This document shows positions 8,226 to 15,925 of a stretch of DNA of 55,653 nt, piece after piece. Position 1 is the first letter of the stretch; each line of letters opens with the position of its first letter. The stretch is taken from the NCBI GenBank assembly GCA_944382705.1, contig CALWNE010000056.1, positions 1 to 55,653 of the forward strand, read 5' to 3'. Origin of the DNA: an uncultured Allofournierella sp. Lineage in GTDB: Bacteria > Bacillota > Clostridia > Oscillospirales > Ruminococcaceae. Under the pieces are notes generated by a model. The model was given only the letters and a program-made list of their open reading frames with translations. It was not told the origin of the DNA and ran no database searches. Made by a program: the position numbers and the translations under genes.

Positions 8226-9570
8226 GCTGGAACGGGCAGCGGCCCGTGCACTGGCCCAGCAGACCCACCCCGGTCAGCGGGTGATTGCGGCGGTATCCGG
8301 CGGAGCGGACTCCATGGCGCTGCTGGCCTGTCTGCTGAACTTGCAGGAGCTGTTTGAACTACAGGTGGAGGCGGTGCATGTGAACCATGGCCTGCGCCCG
8401 GCGGCTTTACAGGAACAGCAGCTGGTGGAAGAATTTTGTACTGGCCGAGGCGTGCCGCTCCACTGTTTCAGCCATCCGCCCCAGGCAGAGCACCGCAGTG
8501 AGGATTGGGCAAGGCAGCTGCGGTACAGCTATTTTGACCAGCTGCTGGAGCAGCGGCCCGGGGTCATTGCCACCGCCCACACCCTAAGCGACCAGGCGGA
8601 GACCCTACTGTTTCGGCTGGCACGGGGCACCGGCCCCAGGGGGGCAGTGGGCATCCCGGCCCAGCGGCCCGGCTACATCCGGCCTCTTTTGGAGGTGGAG
8701 CGGGCCTGCACCGAGGATTACTGCCGCACAAACGGTATTCTTTTTGCGGTGGATGAAAGCAATCTGGACCAGCGATATGCCCGTAATCGCATTCGCCACA
8801 AGGTCATTCCCCAGCTGGAGCAGATTAACCCCAAAGCCCAGCAGGCCCTGGGGGACTTTTGCACCCGGCTGGCCCAGTGGCAGCAATATTTTGCCCAGGA
8901 AGGGGCAAACTTGCTACAAAAGGCCAAAACACCCCATGGATGGGAGCGGTGCATTCTGGCTCAGGCCCCCCAGCCGGTTCTTCAGGAAGCATTGGCCCAG
9001 CTAGTGGCCAGCAAACGAACCCTGCGCCAGACGGATTTGGAGCCTTTGAACCGGTTGTGTGCCGGAGAAATCAGTGCAGTGGAGCTGGGCCCCGGCCTGC
9101 GGCTGGAGCTGCGCAAGGGCCAGATTTGCTGGGCAGATTTGGCTGTTTGCAGCCCGGCGGCCCCTGCGCCTGCCCATCCCGGCGTGTACCACCTGCCGGG
9201 GGGCTATACGCTGGAGCTGACCTTGCTGGAAGGACAGCAGGCCCAACAGATGAAAAAAATTGCGCAAACCAGCAAAAAAGGCTTAAACAATGCCCTTGAT
9301 TATGATAAAATAAGTGATGCATTGTCTGTCCGCACCCGTCAGCCGGGGGATGTGTTTCGTCCGGCAGGGCGTGGCGGCAGCAAAACCTTGAAAAAGCTAT
9401 TCAATGAAAAAGCGGTGCCAGCTGCCCAGCGCAGCCTACTGCCTCTGCTTGCACAAGGCAGCCAGGTGGTGTGGCTGTGGGGAGAAGGCGCCGCAGAGGA
9501 TATGCGCCCTGGGCCGCACACCCAGCGCATCCTTACCATCTGCCCCAGGGCAAAGGAGTTAGAAACATGA
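8218..9570 (+). CDS. tilS: tRNA(Ile)-lysidine synthase TilS
   Basis: The 450-aa enzyme would attach lysine to C34 of tRNA-Ile(CAU), changing its codon from AUG to AUA. The ATP-binding PP-loop SGGADSMALL is at residues 24-33, followed by VNHGLRPAA, ATAHTLSDQAETLLFRL and the NRIRHKVIPQL region. The C-terminal TilS domain contains RTRQPGDVFRPAGRGG and LKKLFNEKAVP. The ATG lies inside the end of dnaB; the stop TGA overlaps the hpt start (ATGA). The tilS-hpt-ftsH order is a widely conserved Firmicutes block. Confidence 0.95.
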   Translation: MHELERAAARALAQQTHPGQRVIAAVSGGADSMALLACLLNLQELFELQVEAVHVNHGLRPAALQEQQLVEEFCTGRGVPLHCFSHPPQAEHRSEDWARQLRYSYFDQLLEQRPGVIATAHTLSDQAETLLFRLARGTGPRGAVGIPAQRPGYIRPLLEVERACTEDYCRTNGILFAVDESNLDQRYARNRIRHKVIPQLEQINPKAQQALGDFCTRLAQWQQYFAQEGANLLQKAKTPHGWERCILAQAPQPVLQEALAQLVASKRTLRQTDLEPLNRLCAGEISAVELGPGLRLELRKGQICWADLAVCSPAAPAPAHPGVYHLPGGYTLELTLLEGQQAQQMKKIAQTSKKGLNNALDYDKISDALSVRTRQPGDVFRPAGRGGSKTLKKLFNEKAVPAAQRSLLPLLAQGSQVVWLWGEGAAEDMRPGPHTQRILTICPRAKELET

Positions 9571-10112
9571 GCATGAACAACGACATTTTACAGGTGCTTT
9601 TTACCGAGGAACAGCTCAAAGCCAAGTGCGCCGAGATGGGTGCACAGATTACCAAGGACTACCAGGGCAAAAATCTGGTGCTGGTAACGGTGCTCAAGGG
9701 CGCTGTGGTTTACCTGGCAGACCTGATGCGCTGCATCGATATGCCCTGCGCCATTGACTTTATGGTGGTTTCCTCCTACGGAAGCGGCACCAGCAGCAGC
9801 GGCGAGGTTAAAATCATCAAGGACCTGGACCAGGACCTCACCGGCAAGGATATTCTTGTGGTGGAAGATATTCTGGATTCCGGCATTACCCTGAATTACC
9901 TCAAGGGCCTTTTGGCCAGCCGCAACCCGGCCAGCATTCGCATTGCTGCTTTGCTGGATAAGCCGGAGCGCCGTGCTGTGGACCTGCAGGCAGACTATGT
10001 GGGCTACCAGGTGCCGGATGAATTCGTGGTAGGCTACGGCTTGGACTACGACGAAAAATACCGCAACCTGCCCTATGTGGGAATTCTCAAGCCGGAAGTT
10101 TACGAAAACTGA
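9567..10112 (+). CDS. hpt: Hypoxanthine phosphoribosyltransferase
   Basis: This 181-aa purine salvage enzyme would form IMP or GMP from hypoxanthine or guanine and PRPP. The PRPP loop VVEDILDSGITL and the flexible-loop segment MVVSSYGSGTSSSGEVKI are clear, and the C-terminal DEFVVGYGLDYDEKYRNLPY matches the family. I start at the ATG at 9567, which overlaps the tilS stop by 4 bp and has GCAAAGGAG 7-15 nt upstream. Longer in-frame extensions into tilS are not family-like. Confidence 0.95.
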   Translation: MSMNNDILQVLFTEEQLKAKCAEMGAQITKDYQGKNLVLVTVLKGAVVYLADLMRCIDMPCAIDFMVVSSYGSGTSSSGEVKIIKDLDQDLTGKDILVVEDILDSGITLNYLKGLLASRNPASIRIAALLDKPERRAVDLQADYVGYQVPDEFVVGYGLDYDEKYRNLPYVGILKPEVYEN

Positions 10113-10170
10113 CCCATAAGACGCTGTTTTGCCGGCAAACCTGGCAGGCGTTTTCTTATGATAGAGCGGC

Positions 10171-10203
10171 GCAAAGGGAGATTGGCACAATCTCCCTTTT
10201 GCC
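10171..10203 (+). terminator. Hairpin between hpt and ftsH
   Basis: GCAAAGGGAGATT (10171-10183) pairs with the facing arm ending at 10203 with one bulge and a 5-nt loop. The U stretch is inside the stem and only four residues long, followed by GCCG, so termination is probably incomplete. It ends 9 nt before the ftsH SD, and no separate ftsH promoter is visible between the two. Attenuation is possible but unproven. Confidence 0.55.
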
Positions 10204-10226
10204 GTAACAGATAGGAGATGAGATTT

Positions 10227-12323
10227 TTGCAGCGGAGACCCAAATTTAATGGCGTACTAATCGTGGTTCTGCTGGCATTGAGTGTGCTGGCACTGAACCT
10301 GTGGTCTGTGATGAACACCCAAACCATGCCCATGAGCTACTCTAAAATGCTCAGTTATTTTAAAAATCAGCAGGTTGTGGGCTTTGATATGGACCTGAAC
10401 ACCGGCAGCATCAAGCTGGCTCTGGTGGAGGGAGCGGTGGAGCTGCCCAAGCAGGCTGTGGACACCGAAAAGGCGGCTGCTCAGAATGCCCAGCGGGGCA
10501 TGATGAGCCTGCTGATGACCGGCAGCAGTGTTCAGCAGGACCCCAGCGATGTATTCCCCAGCGGAAAAGGCATCTACCGGGTAACCTATCAGGTGCCTTA
10601 TTTTAGCATTTTTTACGAGGATGTACAGCCTTACATTCAGGCCTATAACGATGCACACCCCGACGCACCCATGTACCAGGATTACAGCCCCATTAAGAGC
10701 AGCATTCCCTGGGCCGACATTCTGATGATGGCGGTCATGGTGGGCAGCATGATCTTTTTGTTCTTCTTTATGTTCCGGGGCAACCAGGGCGGCAACATCA
10801 TGAATGTGGGCCGTGCCAAGGTGAAAGAGCAGGGGGACGAAAAGCGTAAAACCACCTTTGCCGATGTGGCAGGAGCCGATGAGGAAAAGGCAGAACTGGA
10901 GGAAATCGTTCAGTTCCTGAAGGACCCCAGCCGCTTTAACAGTCTGGGTGCCCGCATTCCCCATGGCGTACTGCTGGTAGGCCCTCCGGGTACCGGTAAA
11001 ACCCTGCTGGCCCGGGCCTGTGCCGGTGAGGCAGGCGTGCCCTTCTACTCCATTTCCGGTTCCGATTTTGTGGAAATGTATGTGGGCGTGGGTGCTTCCC
11101 GTGTGCGGGACCTGTTCGAGAAGGCCAAAAAGAGCGCTCCCAGCATTATCTTTATTGACGAAATCGACGCCGTGGGCCGCCAGCGCGGCACCGGCCTGGG
11201 CGGCGGTCACGACGAGCGGGAACAGACCCTGAACCAGATGCTGGTGGAGATGGACGGCTTTGGCGCCAACGAGGGCGTGATTGTGATTGCCGCCACCAAC
11301 CGTGCGGATATTCTGGACCATGCCCTGCTGCGGCCTGGCCGTTTTGACCGCCAGGTGTATGTGGGTCTGCCCGATGTGAAGGGCCGTGAGGAGATTTTGA
11401 AGGTACACACCCGCAAAAAGCCTCTGGCTCCCGATGTTAACCTTAAAACCATTGCCCAGTCCACTGCCGGTTTTGCGGGTGCAGACCTGGAAAACCTGGT
11501 GAACGAGGCCGCATTGCTGGCCGCACGCCGGGGCAAAAAGGCCATCACCGAAAAGGAAATCGAGGAAGCTTCCATCAAGGTGGTGGCAGGCCCCGAAAAG
11601 AAGAGCCGTGTGGTGACCGAAAAAGAGAAAAAACTCACCGCTTACCACGAGGCTGGCCATGCCATTACCAGCTGGTTCTGCCCCACCAACGACCCGGTGC
11701 ATCAAATCAGCATCATTCCCCGTGGCCAGGCCGGTGGCTTTACCATGTACCTGCCGGATAAGGATGCAAGCTATGTAACCAAAACCGCCATGCAGGAGCG
11801 CATTGTAAGCCTGTTGGGCGGCCGTGTGGCGGAAAGCCTGGTACTGGAGGATATTTCCACCGGTGCTTCCAACGATTTGGAGCGTGCCACCCAGACCGCC
11901 CGCAGCATGGTAACCCGGTACGGATTCTCCGAGCGGCTGGGGCCTGTGGTGTACGGCTCTGACCCAGGCGAAACCTTCCTGGGGCGTGATTTCAGCCAGG
12001 GCAAAGGCTACTCCGAAACCATCGCTGCGGAAATCGACAGCGAAATTCGGGACATTGTGGACGAAGCCTTTGAGCGTGCCCGCCGTATTCTGAGCGAGAA
12101 CATGGATAAGCTGCACATCGTTTCCAAAGAGCTGATGGTGCGTGAAAAGCTTTCCGGTCAGGAGTTCCGCACCCTGATGGAGGGAGGCAGCCTGCCCAGC
12201 CTGGAGCAGGAGCCTGCACCTGCACCGGCTGAACCGGCTCAGACAGCGGAGCCTGCCCAGGTGGCCCAGCCCGCTGAACCTGCCCAGCCTGCCGAACCGG
12301 CCCAGCCGGAGCAGCAGGACTGA
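10227..12323 (+). CDS. ftsH: ATP-dependent zinc metalloprotease FtsH
   Basis: A 699-aa membrane AAA+ protease for quality control of membrane and regulatory proteins. Seen: TM1 (VLIVVLLALSVLALNLWSV), an extracytoplasmic domain, TM2 (ILMMAVMVGSMIFLFFFMF), Walker A GPPGTGKT near residue 252, IIFIDEIDAVG, the second region of homology ATNRADILDHALLRPGRFDR, and zinc motif HEAGH near 475. The tail carries repeated PAEPAQ units. A nearby ATG at 10218 directly abuts the SD AGGAG (10213-10217, zero spacing), so the in-frame TTG at 10227, 9 nt from the SD, is the more likely start. It follows hpt, as in Bacillus. Confidence 0.95.
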   Translation: MQRRPKFNGVLIVVLLALSVLALNLWSVMNTQTMPMSYSKMLSYFKNQQVVGFDMDLNTGSIKLALVEGAVELPKQAVDTEKAAAQNAQRGMMSLLMTGSSVQQDPSDVFPSGKGIYRVTYQVPYFSIFYEDVQPYIQAYNDAHPDAPMYQDYSPIKSSIPWADILMMAVMVGSMIFLFFFMFRGNQGGNIMNVGRAKVKEQGDEKRKTTFADVAGADEEKAELEEIVQFLKDPSRFNSLGARIPHGVLLVGPPGTGKTLLARACAGEAGVPFYSISGSDFVEMYVGVGASRVRDLFEKAKKSAPSIIFIDEIDAVGRQRGTGLGGGHDEREQTLNQMLVEMDGFGANEGVIVIAATNRADILDHALLRPGRFDRQVYVGLPDVKGREEILKVHTRKKPLAPDVNLKTIAQSTAGFAGADLENLVNEAALLAARRGKKAITEKEIEEASIKVVAGPEKKSRVVTEKEKKLTAYHEAGHAITSWFCPTNDPVHQISIIPRGQAGGFTMYLPDKDASYVTKTAMQERIVSLLGGRVAESLVLEDISTGASNDLERATQTARSMVTRYGFSERLGPVVYGSDPGETFLGRDFSQGKGYSETIAAEIDSEIRDIVDEAFERARRILSENMDKLHIVSKELMVREKLSGQEFRTLMEGGSLPSLEQEPAPAPAEPAQTAEPAQVAQPAEPAQPAEPAQPEQQD

Positions 12324-12352
12324 TGCTGTTTGATCGAAAGGAGTAAAGAGCC

Positions 12353-13405
12353 ATGGAGGAAAATTTTGACCTTCTGGCGCAATCCCGTGCCAATTATTAC
12401 ACCAAAGGCAGCCCCATTCAGTTTGTAAAGGTGGAGCTGCTTAAAGGAGATGTTACCGGCGATATTGCGGTTTGCCTTTCCTTTAAAAATATTACCAACC
12501 AGCCCATTGTGGCTCTGCTGGTGCAATTCAAATGCAAGGACCGCACCGGCGCTGTGGTCTGCCAGGATGAATTCTGCTACCAAGGGCTGGATACCTCCAA
12601 CGGCCAGGTATTCGGCTCTGACGATGCAGTGTACATTGGGACCGATGCCATTGGCAGTGTGGAGGTGGACTTGCTGGAGGCCTACCTGGCCGATGGCGGC
12701 ATTATTGATTTGACCGGCTTTAGCCGCACCCGCCTGCCTGCGCCCAAAAAGCTGCCGGCCGATGTGGCTTCCCGGCTGGAAGAACGCACCCGCAAAAATG
12801 GCCTGGAGTATGTACCCCAGGTGCTGGACCAGGGCTGGTACTGCGCCTGCGGTGCCTTCCATCCCAGAGAGGAGGAGGGTGTTTGGTGCAGTGAGTGCGG
12901 CAGTGACCGCATTCTGCTGCAAAACACCCTGTCCACCCTTTTGCAAACCGGTGCATCGGCCCAGCGGGTTGCGGCAGATGAACAGCCCACCCGTCTGGTT
13001 TCTTCTGCACAGGATCAGGCTACCACCCGTGCAGTGCCCCCCCTCAAAAAGGAGGGCGTCTATGTGCAGCAGTTTGGCCAGCGGGGCTACAATGTACCCC
13101 CGCCCCAGCCTGAGCCTGAGGACGACAGCGATATGCGTGTTGTGCCGGATGCCCGCCGCCGGGCCGCTGGTGCTGCCCGTGATTTGTATCGGGATAAGCC
13201 GGTACAGAAGGACCAGGAGGACTGGCAGGGCGACCAGTACGACGATGGTGAAGGTTACGACGGCTATGAGGACTACTCTGAGGGCTACGATGAGGAATTT
13301 GACCCCCGTGACCTGGTGGCGGAGCGAATCATCCGCTGGGCACCGCCCATCACCGCAGTGCTTTGCGGCCTGATTGCGCTCACAGGCTTTTTGCTTATGC
13401 GGTAA
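12353..13405 (+). CDS. Conserved hypothetical: zinc-ribbon, tail-anchored membrane protein
   Basis: I do not recognise a named family for this 350-aa protein. The N-terminal ~120 residues form a likely beta-sandwich-like segment (VCLSFKNITNQPIVALLVQF, VEVDLLEAYLADGG). A zinc-ribbon-like motif follows, with CACGAF and CSECGSD about 18 residues apart. A long charged linker rich in Asp, Glu and Tyr (YDDGEGYDGYEDYSEGYDEE) comes next. A single C-terminal membrane helix (about 329-350) ends at LLMR with no extracytoplasmic domain. AAAGGAG precedes the ATG at 12353. It lies 30 bp after ftsH and is likely co-transcribed, so a role as FtsH partner or substrate is conceivable but only inferred. A strong terminator follows. 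Confidence 0.85.
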   Translation: MEENFDLLAQSRANYYTKGSPIQFVKVELLKGDVTGDIAVCLSFKNITNQPIVALLVQFKCKDRTGAVVCQDEFCYQGLDTSNGQVFGSDDAVYIGTDAIGSVEVDLLEAYLADGGIIDLTGFSRTRLPAPKKLPADVASRLEERTRKNGLEYVPQVLDQGWYCACGAFHPREEEGVWCSECGSDRILLQNTLSTLLQTGASAQRVAADEQPTRLVSSAQDQATTRAVPPLKKEGVYVQQFGQRGYNVPPPQPEPEDDSDMRVVPDARRRAAGAARDLYRDKPVQKDQEDWQGDQYDDGEGYDGYEDYSEGYDEEFDPRDLVAERIIRWAPPITAVLCGLIALTGFLLMR

Positions 13406-13452
13406 GATCTGCTGCCCTTTGTGCGCCGAACCAACAAGGATAAAGTATCCAG

Positions 13453-13498
13453 AAAAGTCTCCCTGTCTGCGGCATCTGCCGGGGCAGGGAGACTTTTT
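13453..13498 (+). terminator. Terminator of the ftsH unit
   Basis: AAAAGTCTCCCTG pairs with CAGGGAGACTTTTT around an inner GC-rich loop that can itself pair (GCGGC/GCCG), ending in a five-U run. It lies 48 bp after the stop of the zinc-ribbon protein. Confidence 0.9.
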
Positions 13499-13623
13499 GC
13501 GTAAATTCGTCAAGCTCAATCCCGCCGCCGCTGGCAAAAGAAAGGGGGAGCGAAAGCTGTTGGAACCCTGCCGCCCGGCGGAGAATCTGCGGCAGATGCA
13601 AGCCCATGGGGGCAGGGGTGGCC

Positions 13624-13653
13624 TTGACATTTGCGGGCTGGCCATGGTTAAAT
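13624..13653 (+). promoter_or_regulatory. Promoter of the topoisomerase operon
   Basis: TTGACA (13624-13629) and TTAAAT (13648-13653) are spaced 18 bp. The predicted start near 13660 gives a leader of about 270 nt before the TTG start of the B subunit. The -10 is imperfect. Confidence 0.6.
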
Positions 13654-13835
13654 AGAACAATGCGCGGCCCTGCCATTGGGCGGTGCCTTCTTACAGCAAG
13701 GGAATGAATCTGCCGCAAGGGGGCCACAATGGGAGCGGGCTGCCTATAAAGAGTAGGACTGCCAAGCAGTGCGGCGGCGGTATTTACCGGCTGCTGCCTG
13801 CAAGGAAAGTACCTCTCAACATTACCGTAGTTACA

Positions 13836-13864
13836 CAGCCCCTTTCCCTTTGGGAGAGGGGCTG
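13836..13864. repeat. Near-perfect 29-bp palindrome in the topoisomerase leader
   Basis: CAGCCCCT (13836-13843) pairs with AGGGGCTG (13857-13864), and the inner TTCCC/GGGAG extends this to a 13-bp stem (one G.U) with a TTT loop. No U run follows, so it is not a standard terminator. It could be a mobile or dispersed palindromic unit, or a leader hairpin. The rest of 13500-13930 shows no gene. Confidence 0.6.
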
Positions 13865-13930
13865 CCCCGCCGGTGGAACCTGCCGGCACTAGCCCTTGCA
13901 AGGGGATTTACAGAAAGGGAGGTACCAACC

Positions 13931-15907
13931 TTGGCGAAAAAACAGGAATACGGCAACCAGAGCATTTCCAGCCTGAAGGGTGCAGACCGGGTGCGAAAGC
14001 GGCCGGCCGTTATCTTTGGGTCGGACGGTGTGGACGGCTGTGCCCACTCCATTTTTGAAATCCTGTCCAACTCCATCGACGAAGCCCGTGAAGGCCATGG
14101 CGACCGCATTGTGCTCACCCGGTTCAAGGATGGCAGTGTGCAGGTGGAGGACTTTGGCCGGGGTCTCCCGGTGGATTACAACCCCAACGAGGAGCGTTAC
14201 AACTGGGAGCTGGTGTTCTGCGAGATGTACGCCGGCGGCAAATATTCTGCCGGGGAAGACAACTATGAATTTTCTCTGGGTCTGAACGGCCTGGGTCTGT
14301 GCGCCACCCAGTATGCCAGCGAATGGATGAAGGCCGATGTCTACCGGGATGGCTTCCATTATCATCTGGAATTTGCATCCGGTGAGCCGGTAGGCCAGCT
14401 GGAAAAGGAACCCTACAAGGGCCGCCGCACCGGTACCATCATCCGCTGGAAGCCGGACACCCAGGTGTTTACCGAGGTGGATGTTCCCACCGAATATTTT
14501 GTGGATACCATGCGCCGCCAAGCGGTGGTGAATGCAGGCCTTACCCTGGTACTGGACGACCGCACCGGGGCAGAACCCATCACCCAGGAGTTCTGCTACC
14601 AAAAGGGCATTGAGGATTATGTCAACGAAACCGTGGGGCTGGACTACCTGACCCCGGTGCGGTACTGCGAATCCTCGGCTGTGGGCCGGGACCGGGAGGA
14701 CCAGCCGGACTATAAAGTGAAGATGAGTGCAGCGTTCTGCTTTTCCAACAAGGTGCAGAAGCTGGAATACTACCACAACTCCAGCTGGCTGGAGCATGGC
14801 GGCAGCCCCGACCGGGCTGTGCGCACTGCCTTTGTGAACCAGATTGACGGGTACCTCAAAAGCAAGGGAATGTACAAAAAAAACGAGAGCAAAATTACCT
14901 TCAACGATGTGCAGGATTGCCTTGTGTATGTTTCCAACACCTTTTCCACCCGCACCAGCTACGAAAACCAGACCAAAAAGGCCATCAACAACAAGTTTGT
15001 GGCCCAGGCCATGACCGAGTTTTTGAAGCACAATCTGGAAGTGTACTTTTTGGAAAATCCGGAGGATGCCCAAAAAATCTGCCAGCAGGTGCTCATCAAC
15101 AAACAAAGCCGGGAACACGCCGAAAAAACCCGCCAGAGCATCAAAAAAACCATGACCTCCCAGATTGATATTGCCAACCGGGTGCAGAAGTTTGTGGACT
15201 GCCGCACCAAGGATGTAAGCCGCCGGGAGCTGTATATCGTGGAGGGTGACTCGGCCATGGGTGCGGTAAAAACCAGCCGTGATTCCGAGTATCAGGCAAT
15301 TATGCCGGTTCGTGGTAAGATTTTGAACTGCCTGAAGGCAGACTATGACCGCATTTTTAAATCGGAGGTTATCACCGACCTGATCAAGGTGCTGGGCTGC
15401 GGGGTGGAGCTGGGCGGAAAGGCCAAAAAAGATTTGGCCACCTTTAACCTGGAAAATCTGCGCTGGAACAAGGTGGTAATCTGTACCGACGCAGATGTGG
15501 ACGGCTACCAGATTCGCACCCTGATTCTTACCATGCTTTACCGCCTGGTGCCCACCCTCATTCAGGAAGGGTATGTTTACATTGCAGAAAGCCCCCTGTA
15601 TGAAATCGGCACCAAAACCAAAACCTACTTTGCATACACCGAGCCGGAAAAGGCGAATATTCTGGAACGCATTCAAGGCCAGAAGTACACCATCCAGCGC
15701 TCTAAGGGTCTGGGCGAAAACGACCCGGAAATGATGTGGCTCACCACCATGAACCCGGAAAGCCGCCGCCTGATTAAGGTGGAGCCGGAGGGTGTGGAGC
15801 ATACCGCCGCCATGTTTGACCTGCTTTTGGGCGACAACCTGGCAGGCCGTAAGGAGCACATTGCCCAGCATGGCGCCGAATATCTGGACGATTTGGATTT
15901 GTCGTAA
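13931..15907 (+). CDS. Type IIA DNA topoisomerase, ATPase (B/ParE-like) subunit, divergent
   Basis: A 658-aa GyrB/ParE-type subunit: GHKL ATPase with SIFEILSNSIDEAREG and LPVDYN, a transducer domain, then Toprim with VEGDSAMGAVKTSRDSEYQ, PVRGKILN and CTDADVDGYQIRTL. The C-terminal GLGENDPEMMW contact segment is present. Toprim differs from canonical EGDSAGGSAKQGRD at several positions, and the family appears to be the second type IIA enzyme seen in many Clostridia beside true gyrase. Start is a TTG at 13931, chosen because AAAGGGAGG lies 8 nt upstream; a longer frame from 13769 lacks an SD and similarity. The A subunit follows after 18 bp. Decatenase versus supercoiling activity cannot be decided here. 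Confidence 0.9.
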   Translation: MAKKQEYGNQSISSLKGADRVRKRPAVIFGSDGVDGCAHSIFEILSNSIDEAREGHGDRIVLTRFKDGSVQVEDFGRGLPVDYNPNEERYNWELVFCEMYAGGKYSAGEDNYEFSLGLNGLGLCATQYASEWMKADVYRDGFHYHLEFASGEPVGQLEKEPYKGRRTGTIIRWKPDTQVFTEVDVPTEYFVDTMRRQAVVNAGLTLVLDDRTGAEPITQEFCYQKGIEDYVNETVGLDYLTPVRYCESSAVGRDREDQPDYKVKMSAAFCFSNKVQKLEYYHNSSWLEHGGSPDRAVRTAFVNQIDGYLKSKGMYKKNESKITFNDVQDCLVYVSNTFSTRTSYENQTKKAINNKFVAQAMTEFLKHNLEVYFLENPEDAQKICQQVLINKQSREHAEKTRQSIKKTMTSQIDIANRVQKFVDCRTKDVSRRELYIVEGDSAMGAVKTSRDSEYQAIMPVRGKILNCLKADYDRIFKSEVITDLIKVLGCGVELGGKAKKDLATFNLENLRWNKVVICTDADVDGYQIRTLILTMLYRLVPTLIQEGYVYIAESPLYEIGTKTKTYFAYTEPEKANILERIQGQKYTIQRSKGLGENDPEMMWLTTMNPESRRLIKVEPEGVEHTAAMFDLLLGDNLAGRKEHIAQHGAEYLDDLDLS

Positions 15908-15925
15908 CAGGGAAAGGAACAACCA

